Assembly (NCBI GenBank): GCA_039619475.1
Contig: CM077115.1
Span: forward strand, 535,836,315 to 535,900,314
Source: Icerya purchasi
Taxonomy: Eukaryota; Arthropoda; Insecta; Hemiptera; Monophlebidae
DNA: 64,000 nt
Reading direction: 5' to 3'
The position numbers and the translations under genes are program-made. The notes under the pieces are model-generated. The model was not told where the DNA came from, did no database searches, and worked only from the letters and a program-made list of their open reading frames with translations. Positions 1 through 11,241 of the stretch are shown piece after piece. Each line of letters begins with the position of its first letter. Position 1 is the first letter of the stretch.

Positions 1-94
1 GAAACAAAATGAAATAAAAACAAAGCTTCCAAACTAAGCTAAACTACAGTATGTGTAAAGGAACAAAAATTATTAGGATAGCATAGACTGATGT

Positions 95-489
95 CAGGCC
101 TGTGCCCAGAATTTTGGAAAACGGGGGGGTTTTGAAAATTTTCTTCGCATATTCATTTTATAAATAACAATACATTTTTCACTACTATTAATAATTTCCA
201 TAATTTTGGTTTATATATTAATAATTTACATAAATGAATTACCCCCCGTATAGGAACATTAATAAAAATTACATATGTTATTAATTATACTCGTAATAAA
301 AAAAATTTCTCCTTAAGATATTAATGAAGTACCTAAAAATATTGAGCATATTTTTTCTTTTTTCGTTTAAAGGTAGGTAAGAACACCGTAAAAAATCATC
401 AATACTTATTTTAAAATTTTGATTTTTTTCAGATTTTTGTATATTTATAACTATTTCAGTTCTCACGGCGGGGGTTTAACACGGTCTTG
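95..489 (+). mobile_element. hAT-type MITE, family A, copy 1
   Basis: A 395-bp non-autonomous element begins CAGGCCTGTGCCC and ends CACGGTCTTG. It is flanked on both sides by the identical 8-mer ACTGATGT (87-94 and 490-497). Imperfect inverted ends of the CAGGGCCGTG type plus an 8-bp target duplication are the hallmark of hAT transposons. The interior is AT-rich, with a G-run near one end. It is homologous to the copies at 25365-25791 (opposite strand) and 33748-34058. A short frame on the minus strand (281-466) has a counterpart in the 25-kb copy but matches no transposase I recognise, so I do not call it a gene. Confidence 0.88.
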
Positions 490-497
490 ACTGATGT

Positions 498-1002
498 ATA
501 TAACAAAAGTAAAATAAAATAGGTGTAAATACATAAATGCCATATAATAAATTCTATAAATTACAATTAAAAGATACGAGAGGCGTATACAGACGCAGAT
601 AAATTAGAATAACTCCAAAACACTATACTAAACTCAAAATAAACGATGTCCACAGGGAGACTGAACGAGAGAGATAGACTGCAAAAGAAGTTCCGGATTA
701 AGGAATTACGCTGATTTTTAAGGGAAACGCAAGTTGACAATAAGTGAAAGCATAGTAATACAGGCAAACCGAAATAGGGAAAATTAAACATTGGCTATAC
801 AAAGTGACCAAAACGTAAAGAGACACGTTATAGATTAAGATAGTAATTAAATACTTAGATTAAACACAACTATGCAACATTACATAAACACTCAGGTACC
901 AGCTACACCGGAAGGGAGTACCGCAGATAGGGATATAACATACATATTCTCCGAAGCTGAGAACGATTTTATAATTCGAATTAACAAAGTTTACAGGGAT
1001 AG
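498..1002. other. No recognisable feature
   Basis: AT-rich sequence between the MITE and the hairpin. I see no coding signal and no repeat. Confidence 0.6.
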
Positions 1003-1160
1003 CTACGAATTATCTCATTCCCCGGACTCGGCGGTTAATTTTCCTTAGCTTTCTCCTTCATCTTTCTCTCCTTGTGTGTTCAATAACACAAGGAGAGAAA
1101 GATGAAGGAATAAGCTAAGTAAAATTAACCGCCGAGTCCGGGGAATGACATAACTCGTAG
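1003..1160. repeat. Near-perfect long hairpin (inverted repeat)
   Basis: Arms of about 75 bp (1003-1077 and 1084-1160) are reverse complements with only a few mismatches and face each other across a loop of about 6-8 nt. The outer ends read CTACGAATTATCTCATTCCC on the left and the near reverse complement on the right; the inner part is purine/pyrimidine-biased (CTCCTTCATCTTTCTCTCC against its complement). A transcript from either strand would fold into one long stem. No target duplication is evident, so it may be a small foldback element, a hairpin-RNA locus or a chance inverted duplication. Confidence 0.85.
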
Positions 1161-2565
1161 AAATAAGAAGAATAAGGTCGATATTGAAAAGACGGTAAAT
1201 TTCCAATCGGCATCAGTTTTCACAAGTACCAATCCCCAAGAAAAGTCAATTGAGGCGAGTGAGATCAGCTTGGAAAAAAAGTAACATTAAAATCTGGATT
1301 ATTTCGGAAAGTTTTATTTTTGTTTACATCAAGTAAAGAGAGCATCGACAACTGCTGCGCGCGAGTATAACAAAGGAAAAAGGGAAAAAAGACTGGATTT
1401 CAAAGGAAATAAGCAGATGAATAAAGGAAAGAATATAAAGGAGACCCCAGCTGAATGAGAATGATGTTAAAGCAGTGGCGAAATGTTATTTTAAGCAACG
1501 AAATGACTCGGTTCTCGCGGTAACATTACAATTAACCATATGACATATCTGAACCAGAACGGCGTACCACTAGGCAAGTTTTATTTTGTTTTTGTTGTTC
1601 CTATTTTTGAGTGTCGCTCTTTTCTTTTATTTTTCGTTTTTGCACGATCCACAACCGTTATAGGCCGATGGAGTTTTCGTTTTTTTTCTTTTCTTTCCCT
1701 TTTTTTTTTTTTTTTTTTTTTTTATTGTAATAGGTTTCACCGCCGAGCCGAGCAAGGGCAATGGCCTAAGATTATTAAAAAAAAATTGAGCGGTTTTTCC
1801 TATTTAATCCGGTTGTTGGGGATATCGCGGCGGTATAAAGAAACAGAAGAAGAAGAAGAATAGGATGAACAAGGGGATAGAGAGCTACAATGAAGAAGCA
1901 CGAGCGGTTTGTGAACAGTTTTTCGTTCATCACTGATAAGAATCACATGTTTCGTTTATTTCGGATGTACTGCGTTTACTACAACGCCAAAGATTAACAA
2001 CAATACGACTCCAGCTACGAAAGTCGACTTTCATTTATCTTTAGCATGCAAAACGCAGAACATGTTCTCCGAGTCGATTATTATTATGTACGCCGCGAAT
2101 AGTACACAAATCTGTTTTTTACAAAAGACGACGCACTGGAAGTACTGTGTCAAACTGTTTTCTTTTAAAATTTACGCTTACAATTCGGTAACGTAATTTT
2201 TTCTGAAAGCGAATTTCTCTAAATTCCAAAATAAATCGCGGACCCGAGTAGTCAAGACACAATAAAGCCCCCGCTAGACATTAAAAGGACCTCTCCATCT
2301 AGCGACCATATTATATAGTGTTCTCTAAAACTTCCTACTTCGCGTTGCAATAATTAATTTTATACTCCCTTCCTACCACCGCCGCTGTGATCACTGGAGA
2401 ACTGTCGCGAATGAAAATTTTAATAAAATACTTTTAAATACGAAATAAATGAAATTTTAGATAAATTCGATATTTATTTTTAATGAAATAGACGAGTCTA
2501 CGGAAGTATAATTTTTCTTTATTTAATCAGGTTTTAAATGTAATGCATTCGTAAATACTCTATAT
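1161..2565. other. No recognisable gene
   Basis: Unique-looking AT-rich DNA with a long T-tract near 1706-1732. Short open frames here are low complexity. I see nothing I can name. Confidence 0.55.
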
Positions 2566-3449
2566 TGTAATGTGTCCATTACATATTACATGAGACCAAT
2601 GAAAGGCGGAGAAAATAAAATAAAAATAATATGAAAATAAACATAATTTAGAATAAATGGTGCGAGTGCGAATGCGCGCGTGCCTGAATCTGTTGTCGGT
2701 TGGCGTAGCCAATCACCGACCATCGAGGAAGAAAGGATCTACCTGATTCAGTCAGCTCTAGCGGTCACGGGCGAAAAGCCGGGAGAAATTTAAAAGGGAC
2801 AGAAAAAAGATTTTTTACGAAAATCAGTCAATTTCGTGTTAAACCTTTGAGTTAGTTTCCGTTTTACCTTGGAGTCAAGTTGCGTTTTTTTACCTTTGAT
2901 CAGCTTGTGTTATACCCTGGAACAGTGGCGTTTACCTCTTGCAAGTAACGAAGTCTTCTTGAAGAACCGAAGTTTAACCATCGTTCGACAAACTGTTCTC
3001 GTTTATAAAACGGTGACCTGAAATCGTCAATTATCAAATTTGTCAAGTTCGGTAAAAACTTAAACGAATCGCCGAACCCCAATATAAAGGCCCGATTATT
3101 CGAACTCACCAACCGATCAACAAACGGCCAATTCACGGATCACGGATTACCCCCGGCAACAGTGTTAAACTTTCATTTTAATATTTGTACATAATCTTTT
3201 GTTGTCGTCGTATTCGTAAATTAATATCGCGTTTTTTCAGCGGTTGACCGATAACGAAAGATAGGTGTCACACGTCTTACCTAATATATTGTTTTTAAAA
3301 TTCAAAAAGTTACATTATTCTAATCATTATCATTCTCGTAAATAATAAAATAAAATAACCCTTAATTAAATAAAATCCACGAGACTAAAACCTCGTGGTT
3401 GGCATCCCTGTGGGCGTAAGTAACCAACTATTACACAATATGTATTACA
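2566..3449 (+). promoter_or_regulatory. Promoter- or LTR-like segment
   Basis: The segment contains a CCAAT motif (near 2709), a TATA-like TTTAAAAGG (from 2789) and an arthropod initiator-like TCAGTC (2824-2829), about 35 bp apart. Four imperfect repeats of 20-27 bp follow (about 2845-2940, each ending in a variant of GTTTTACCTT). Farther on come AATAAA-rich sequence (about 3345-3375) and the hairpin CCACGAG/CTCGTGG (3378-3400). TGTAAT at 2566 and ATTACA near 3430-3449 could be the ends of a solo LTR, but I find no convincing 4-6 bp target duplication. It could equally be a lone promoter-like stretch. Confidence 0.25.
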
Positions 3450-3540
3450 TTCTGATACCGTGTTTGTTCAAGTAAAACTTCCGGCAATTAGCGGGCCTAT
3501 TGATTTCATTTATAAAACTGGTTTTCGTTTTTTTTCTTAA

Positions 3541-3542
<2 letters not shown>

Positions 3543-3591
<49 letters not shown>

Positions 3592-3599
3592 ATATATAA
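3543..3599. repeat. (TA)n microsatellite
   Basis: Uninterrupted AT dinucleotides followed by TTTTATATATAAA. Confidence 0.95.
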
Positions 3600-5290
3600 A
3601 ATTCAAAGTAGTATGATTTAGATTTGGTCTTAAAGTTTGTTAAAAGTGTGTCTACTAACTCGGAGCTGGGGATTAAAATTTAATACCCAAACACTTCGAC
3701 TAGTCATATAAAGTCGGATTTCTCTAATTTAAAAAATTCTCAAGAATAATAGTAAACCTAAAACAGAATCTGTTGTTCGAAGTAGTGTACATGACAAGTC
3801 AAGGTCGCCTGTATCCAAACTACAGTAGTACGTGAGATTTATCAAGTAATATACAGTTTCGGTTGTTACAAATTGTACATTTTTAATTAACCACACGTAC
3901 TCTGAGTTGTTCAGACACAAACCTTATGCTTTAGAAAAAGCAGAGTTCGAAAAATCATTCTAAAAAAGCGGTAAATAGGACCTTCTTAAATGTAGAGTTA
4001 TAACAAGAAGTGACCAGGGAAAGATTTTTTGTTTTCAGCTCCTGCAAGTTTCTCTCCGAAACTGTTGTTAAACGGGAATTTCACTGCACTATCATCATTT
4101 CCCTCTTGTGTATCTATTTCCACATTGCGGATTGGAGAGGGATTGGCGGTATCGAAGCTCTTTCTTTATTCTTGCGGACTCTGATCTTTCTGATTTCTGA
4201 ATCTTTTCGCCTTCCCCGTTTTTGTGTTCTGTATTTATACAAATGAATTAATGCCTATCCTACTGTGCTGCTATTTAAATTGCCTCCAATCGCTATTTCG
4301 CTGATTACCTGACCATCTTCGACTCCGTATCATTTCAGATGTTCTACTTTCTCTCCTTACTCCACTGCGATTCTTTTCGAATACGATCTCTCGATGATAA
4401 TTTTTTTTCCACTACTCGATCACCGTAGATTTGTTGTTATTGCTTCGTCATCCTCGATGGATAATGAAAAAACTAGTTAGTTCAGGTTACCACACTCATT
4501 CATGCTTTTATTTTAAGAAAGTTCCAGCTTCTCTAGTCTTCTATTTGTTTGGTAAAAATTTTCACTCCAATCTTTAGTATCCGACCCAATCTTCTTTATA
4601 ATTCTCGGCCTTCTTAGAATTTTCTTTTTTTCGTCACTATTGTTGCCTCCTTCATTTTCGCCTACGCTTTAATCATACACTGCTGCCTTCACTTGACCAC
4701 TACCTTTTCCCTTAGTGTTTTCTCCCCCTATTGTCCTCTTCAGTCCAATACTAATATTGTGTTTTCTTTGAATGACCTTTTTTTTTTTTTTCATTCTCTA
4801 TTCAAACTTTTTTTAAAAGCATGGGCTCCTTGCATTTTTTCCGTATATCTAATATCGTTTCCTTTCCTGACTATTGTTCTTACTACTGATTCTTTTACAT
4901 TAACAATTTCCGATCAAATTAATACCTAATTAACTTCTTCTTCTCCTACTTTTGTAAGGGTCCTATTGGAAAAAAAAAAAAAAAGGAGTATTGTAATGAA
5001 TTCAACAAATTTACTACATACACATATGGGAGACATAAAATATACCGAAGAAGAAATATCCATTTGTACCGCTACTGTTTAATTAAAACTCTACAGAGTA
5101 GTATTATAAGATACACGTATATATTAACGTAATTAAATTATAAAATGATAATATAATTTTTACCCTTTGAAATGGATAATACTGAACATCATAGTATCCG
5201 CATTAAACAAATTTATACAAGCTGAAGAAAAATCGAATTCACGCTGAATTCATTGTACATGAGTGAAATAACTTTGTACGTACGTACATA
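3600..5290. other. Pyrimidine-rich AT-rich DNA, no gene
   Basis: The plus strand is rich in T and C from about 4080 to 4960, in a texture like the sense-complement of decayed A-rich LINEs elsewhere in the window. I could not recognise a reverse-transcriptase or endonuclease motif. Open frames are low complexity. Confidence 0.5.
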
Positions 5291-5293
5291 TGT

Positions 5294-5428
<135 letters not shown>

Positions 5429-7990
5429 CTGAAATTCAAATCTAAGTTTGTTTCGTTACATTTCTATTAAATGTATTTTGCGAATGGTAACCACGATTAT
5501 TATTACACGTGTAGTAATAATAAGAATCACTTCTACTAAGAAGTAGCTGTGACATGTTTGTTGTTTATGTTTATATATGTATATGTATATATAATGGGTT
5601 TTTCACAGAGATGTTTATTATTTTAACTAATGATATATAAAATAAATGCTAGTTAACTGAGATGTATTCGTAATGGGATTTGGATATTATTTTATAACGT
5701 TAATATGTTAAATGGATACTTATAATAATAAATGTAAAATGTTGATCGTTGTTTGTTAATGCTACTTTCATAATGCGTTTAAATCAGATGTTAACAACGC
5801 AATTAACATTACAATACGGAGCAATTCCGAAACATGTTTTGGTTATTTTATATAATTTAATTTTCCGAGTTAATATATTTTTGTTTTTTTTTTTTCGTTT
5901 TTATTATTTATCAAAATGCTTTTCTCTTTTTATACGTCTTTATATAAAGGCATGTTGAATAAAACATTACATGTATTTCGAAAAAATATTCTACCTTTTG
6001 TATGAAAGATTACTTTTTATTATTGCATTTCAGAATTTATGATAAGTTGAGTCATTCCAATGAAACGTGCGGAAGATTTTGAGTGCCGTTGAAATTTCTA
6101 TAAAAAGTTGTTCTGACTATATAAAATTTCAGAATAAAAACACCTCATAAAGCGGATTGCATGGAACGGAGATGCAACGGACATTATTACTACTCGATTC
6201 ATCACAGGTCAGATACGTAATGGCCTTATGTTTTATAAACTTAAATGTTGGTATTGGAGTAAAAAAATATATACCTTTATAATAATTGTCTTCTTCGCGC
6301 ATAACGGAATTAAAATTGATATAATAATTGTGTTCTTCACGCATAACGGAATTAAAATTGGTAGTATTCAAAACGAGCGATTGGATAATTGTGGAGTACA
6401 AAGGCGAATTTATATATTTACCACTGGAGCGAACCACGTTTTTAAAGATCATATGAAATTCTTGTTTCAGTGTTCATAGTAAATCTATCTGCAAGAATTT
6501 TTTTTTCAGTTTCAATGTTACCACTTAGTCCGTTTTCTCAATCCGGATAGTTTAGTATCCTGAAAAATTTCATATCAATTGATGTTTTCTTGTTTTTATT
6601 CAAAAATTCATATGATAGTTCAATGGCCGTGTGCAGTTCGCTAATCACCTGTCACCGGTATTAATATTGGTGTAGTTGATAAATTCCTACCCCTTCCTAT
6701 AATCGTTAATCTGAAAACTCGTCGTGGGCTATTCAATATATGTCTTCTGTGTGCGTCGTGTTCACACGGCTAACTACGTGTATATTGAATTTTTTAAATT
6801 TTTTCCGAAACCCCATACTCAGACTTAGGCTAAGTTGTGTTAATTATAATCTCTTTGTAAATTATGCCAGAACATCAAGAGTATAGCATTTTCCGGAAAG
6901 TATATCAATATTTTCCACAATTATAAAAAATTTAAACCTCTTTGCTAGAATTATAAAATATCAAAATATGAAAATAGCAAATGCCGTTTTCGTAATTATA
7001 TTAAAGTTAATATTTCCCGCAATTCATTATATCTATTTCCACTCTATTAAACTCCTTTTACGCTTTAACCCGATTCCAATCTCATTCCATATGGGTATTT
7101 TTGCTTGTTGTTGATTCATTGAAATAGTCTCGTAAGATAATCACCGGTATAGAGTTGTATTGGAATCCATTTAAACGCCATTATTCTGCTTTTATTCAAA
7201 TTTTCACGACGTATTCCACAAAATATCATCATTATCTTGTTTATCTGTTCTGCCGTTAACTGCGTATTGTTAATAATCTGTTACGATCAATTTATACTTA
7301 ATGAAACCTTCCACGATATTACAGAACTTTCTGAATTTCTAATATTTCAGTGTTACAGCAGAAATATATTTCGGAGGAACTTTTAATTTCCTTTTAACGC
7401 CAAGTTTGTTCTTAGAAATCATAGTGGAAAAGCGACTTTCAACCGAAGATTTACCCATGACGAGGATGTGTGTACATGCGTACACTCATAATCTGGAAAC
7501 CGCTTATTTCTTTATTTTATGGTATTACAAGCTGGCCGTGGTGACTGTTTAGCAACATGTTTAAAGAGCGTAGAAGGTGGAGGGAGGAGTAGTACTTACC
7601 CGATAGCCTTGACCTAGATAAGGTTCCAGGTTTCATTACGCTTCATCCGTCCAACATCATCGGCAGTATCTAGCAGCCCTGCAGCGAGATATTTCGGGTG
7701 GCTGTCAACTTGTCCGCATGCATGTTTTCGGGCGAAAACTTCAACAACACCTGTGTTACATATTCCGTGACTCAGTCGTGCTGCAGGGTTAAAAATTTCT
7801 TCACATACCATGGATTGGATGTTGTGAATCGTTCATGCCTTCTGTCTGGAAAAATCGGAAAGAATCTTCTTGCTCATATATTTACATATATGGTATATTG
7901 TAGTAGGATAGCTTGATATTTTGCATAAAGTTCATTGTTATTTTCATGATTAAAGATAGGCGAGTGTCCCCTATTTATAACCAGCCTATA
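5429..7990. other. No recognisable gene
   Basis: AT-rich sequence. A small direct duplication near 6285-6360 carries two copies of GCATAACGGAATTAAAATTG. A consensus-like splice donor on the minus strand (complement of ACTTACC at about 7596) is isolated and has no supporting coding exon. Confidence 0.5.
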
Positions 7991-7994
7991 TTCT

Positions 7995-8098
7995 AGACGG
8001 ATATATATTAATGAAGACGTCATTCTTAGCCCTACCCCAACTACTTTTTTTTCTGTCACAAAAATTTCTCCCAAAATGTGACATACTGTGTATATACA
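7995..8098 (+). mobile_element. Diverged start of a family H (HINE-like) element
   Basis: TATTAATGAAGACGTCATTCTTAGC followed by an ACCCCAACTA stretch and an AAAATTTCTCCCAAAATGTGACA segment parallels the start of the family H copy at 54475. Only the head is present. It abuts the 3' side of the mariner. Confidence 0.5.
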
Positions 8099-8157
8099 TG
8101 GCGTGTCCCATATTAAGACCATCACTATAAAAGATGCAGAAAAATTAAACAAATTTT

Positions 8158-9764
8158 TTATTCAAAACAGTCTCTCTATTAGAAGTACTCTACGCGCGTT
8201 GGCATGATCTTTCAACCTTTTCCTCTTTTTGATTATTGTTTAACTTCGTTGTCACAGCTTCTTCTATTTCTTCTATCAACATAAAATGGGGGACCGTTTC
8301 AACTACATCTTTGAATTGAGGAACAGGAAATAGTCCGAGGAATTCAAACCAGGCGAGTACGGTGGTTGGCTGAGCATTAAGTGTTAATAGCGGCGGTTTG
8401 CGCTGATGCGTTATCGTGCAAGAGCAAAAAAAGAGCGGTCTCTCCACAACTCGGGTCTTTTTACAAAGCGATTCAGCACTTGCTGGTAGAATGAAGCATT
8501 CGCAATAGTACCTTAAAGAACAAATTCTTTTTGGACGCAATGCCTTTGGAGTCAAAAGAAACGACCAACATTGTCTTAATTTTTGATTTTTGAAAACGCA
8601 ATGCGAAACACCAACTTTCGTCACCTGTAATAATGGATTCAGCTGTGTTTCAATCATTTCCAGCAAATCATGTGCGTGAGAAACTCATTGCTGTCGACGT
8701 TTGGCGATTAGCGCATGTGGAACGAAACGCGCGCACGGCTTCCTTTTCTTCAAATCGTTCTTAATAATGCATTATACGACGATTTCTGGTATTCCAGTTA
8801 GTTCTTCAATCAACCTTCAGCTCACATTATGGTGATCCTTTAACCCAGATGCTACTTTAGCGACGCTTTCGTTACTCTTGATGGACGCATGGTCGTCCGT
8901 TCTTTTCGTCGTCTTCAACCGACCCTCTACCTTCCGCAAAAAGGTTATGCTACCGAAAAATACAGCACGAGACATAACACATCCACCATAAGATTAATAC
9001 TTCGAATGTTTCCGACGCACTTTTATCGTCTTTAAAGCGAAATTTACAAAGCGGGTGGGTCAAAACAACTGCAACTACTCTCCGTACGGAGTACGGACAT
9101 TATCTAATAGACAAAAAACCAGTGAAACATGAAGTTCATTCTTTTTCCCGACAGCAGAATAAGTGCAGAACGAGTGCCATTATAGATATACGAACTGAGA
9201 GACAGAGCTGTATGAACGAAGTGTAGTTATAGTTTCCCTTATAGACTAGGAAATTTCGTACAGAAAATTGTCTATTGTCTGATTCGTCGTCTTCAGGCTC
9301 CTTCTCAAACTATCGTTCTTCGCAATACATTTGCGCATCCCTTTAGACCACTTTTCGAAAAAGAGATCAGTACAACTGTTTCACAACCACTGGTAAACGC
9401 TTTATGCCATCATCGCAAATATTGCGACTTTGTTTAAACTTTCCGTCCCGTATGCAGTTGAGATTTCTCGAACGGAATAACGAATTGCACATATTTCATT
9501 GGTTTCGATTATCAACCGATAAGCGCGCAAAACAAGTATATTATAGTCTGTATGTGAACTCTAACCATACTTCATTTACACAGCTGTATCTCGGTTCGTA
9601 TTGCTATAATGCGTCCTGCGCTTGTTCCGCTGTCGAGAAAAGAATGTCATGTTTCACTTGTTTTTTGTCTATTAGATAACGTCCGTACTCCGTGCAGAGT
9701 GTAGTTGCAGTTGTTTTGGCCCACCCTTTGTATTTGTAACACGTTGTTCGTTATTTTTATTCAT
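8158..9764 (-). pseudogene. Mariner transposase pseudogene, interrupted
   Basis: A mariner-family (Tc1/mariner) DDD transposase, which would cut and paste its own element at TA sites. On the minus strand an ATG at 9764 opens into an EQRV..KFRFKDDKSASETFE segment typical of the mariner N-terminus. It continues after the inserted MITE with VEDDE-like and IEELTGIPE helix-turn-helix sequence. ITGDESWCF follows (first catalytic Asp), then LLHDNASAQTAA (second Asp), then SSDYFLF (third Asp), and the gene ends in a degenerate EYF..RDCFE tail at the stop codon 8158-8160. Stops, frameshifts and a shortened second-to-third Asp spacing show it is dead. Removing the 9047-9732 insertion leaves about 307 codons, against about 345 in intact mariners. 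Subfamily unresolved. Confidence 0.85.
9047..9730. mobile_element. Palindromic mariner-type MITE inserted at TA inside the mariner
   Basis: A 684-bp element with ends CAAAGCGGGTGGGTCAAAAC (left) and the reverse complement of CAAAGGGTGGGCCAAAAC (right). The inverted arms continue for nearly 200 bp each (about 9047-9250 and 9533-9730) with clear but imperfect identity. It is flanked by TA at 9045-9046 and 9731-9732, the Tc1/mariner-type duplication. Deleting the element plus one TA rejoins the N-terminal coding frame of the surrounding mariner. No transposase frame was recognised inside. Confidence 0.85.
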
Positions 9765-10116
9765 CGTGAAATTATAACCGCGACCACTTTGATACTACCA
9801 CGCGCACTGCTACTGAACAGCTGCATATGATCCGATGGACTTGAAACTTCCTATGGGAGGATAGGAAGGTTAACCAGTTCTCAAAATTTTATAAAGCGCT
9901 AGTAGTGCCGATTTTACAGCAGCAATCTTTAAACTTATGGGACGACACACTATGGATATACGAAGTTTGTCGCGCAGTCGGAAAGAATGACGTTGTCAAT
10001 TTTCCTAGCCCCATATGTATTATAAGAAGTAATAGAGGTGTGGGTCCAGGGGTATCCTCAGGCGGGGTCAAGCGGAGTCTCTTGCGTATCACGGAGTGCT
10101 AATTTATCACTTTGAT
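9765..10116. other. Flank of the mariner, no gene
   Basis: This probably includes the mariner 5' untranslated region, but I could not locate a matching terminal inverted repeat. Nothing else was recognised. Confidence 0.5.
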
Positions 10117-10345
10117 TCCGCGCAAGGGGCAGACTTGACCCTCTTGCTTTCATTTCTGTCTTTTTCTCTTCTATACTTTGTATAAAATGATCAAAATTTA
10201 CAACGTAATTCTTACTGGCATCAACAGAAAAAAAAACAAAATATAATCACAAAATCCTATCCTAACATTTAACTTTCGTTACATAAAATTAGGACATTAC
10301 AAAATCTAACGGGAGTCGGCCTAAGAATTACGTTTAATATATAAT
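10117..10345 (-). mobile_element. Family H (HINE-like) element, internally deleted copy
   Basis: Contains CGCAAGGGGC..GACTTGACC, CTTCTATACTTTGTATAAAA, TTTACAACGTAATTCTTACT and a terminal CTAAGAATTACGTTTAAT, in the same order as the longer copies at 15.0, 44.9 and 56.1 kb. The minisatellite core is mostly missing. Orientation is given so that the GC-rich hairpin end is 3'. Confidence 0.8.
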
Positions 10346-10443
10346 TGCACAATGAAAGTTTATTCAAAAGGTAGTGGATACTTTTTAAGTAAAATTTTTA
10401 TCACTGGTTAGTTGAAAATATAAAGAAATTTTGAAAGTTATGC

Positions 10444-10570
10444 TAGCCAACTACTGTAACATCGTTGATTAAGCAGTAGAGTCTTCTGTTCGGGTAGGAC
10501 CTGATGTCCCGATTCTAATGGAAAAATCGAGTCCTTCCCCCACCAGAAAAAAAAAAAAAAAAAAAAAAAA
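10444..10570 (+). mobile_element. tRNA-derived SINE, copy 1
   Basis: The head CCAACTAC..GTTGATTAAGCAGTAGAG resembles a tRNA A box, and GATGTCCCGATTCTAATGG resembles a B box (GGTTCGAATCC type). The unit ends in a run of 24 A (10547-10570). The same head order (CCA-CTAC, GTTGRTTA, TTCGGRTAGRACCTGAT) appears at 44360-44450, also ending in A-runs. It would be transcribed by RNA polymerase III and moved by a LINE. Confidence 0.6.
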
Positions 10571-11190
10571 GGTACTTCGGTCCATCATGAATCGAATGGG
10601 GCTCGATAGTTGTGAAAGCCGTAATGAACTTCACATGGCACAAAAAATTATACTGCCGTACCATGATGTAACACATAAATATATAAACAATGGAAAACTA
10701 ACAGTTTTTCCATACGATTCATACATGTTCCATATTAATAATAACACGACCCTGGAAGAAATAATAAACAGATAATTTCTAGACTAAAATAAAAGAAACT
10801 TAATCGTTTTTTGGGGTTTTATAAGTACTGTCTGTGTTTTGAAAAGGAAGTGGTCAGCTGGTAATTAAATTTCAAATGGGTAATTAAGAAAGATACGCCA
10901 ATTTGTTAACCGAAAAAAAAAAATCAGGTAATTTCTTTGCGACCCTAACACAAAGGCCAACTCATCGCCGACGATGGCTTGCTCATTTCTCCGAGGACCA
11001 GTGCGCTTCTCAACGTTTCTTTCATCATGAACCATTCACAAAAACTTGCTCATTTCATTCTCGACCGGGAAATAATTCGCTTACGGACCACAGTATTAAT
11101 TAAAACAAATAAGGAGGTCTACATAACAAAAGTAACTTTATAATGTAATGTCACATGTTTATCGCTATATTTGTTACGCAGCAACATTTT

Positions 11191-11241
<51 letters not shown>

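Noticed and set aside
2566..3449. Confident solo-LTR call
   Set aside because: The candidate ends are not flanked by a matching 4-6 bp duplication, so it is kept only as a low-confidence regulatory-like segment.
7590..7811. Possible exon on the minus strand with a GTAAGT donor
   Set aside because: The frame reaches a stop before the donor and no acceptor or homologous protein was seen.
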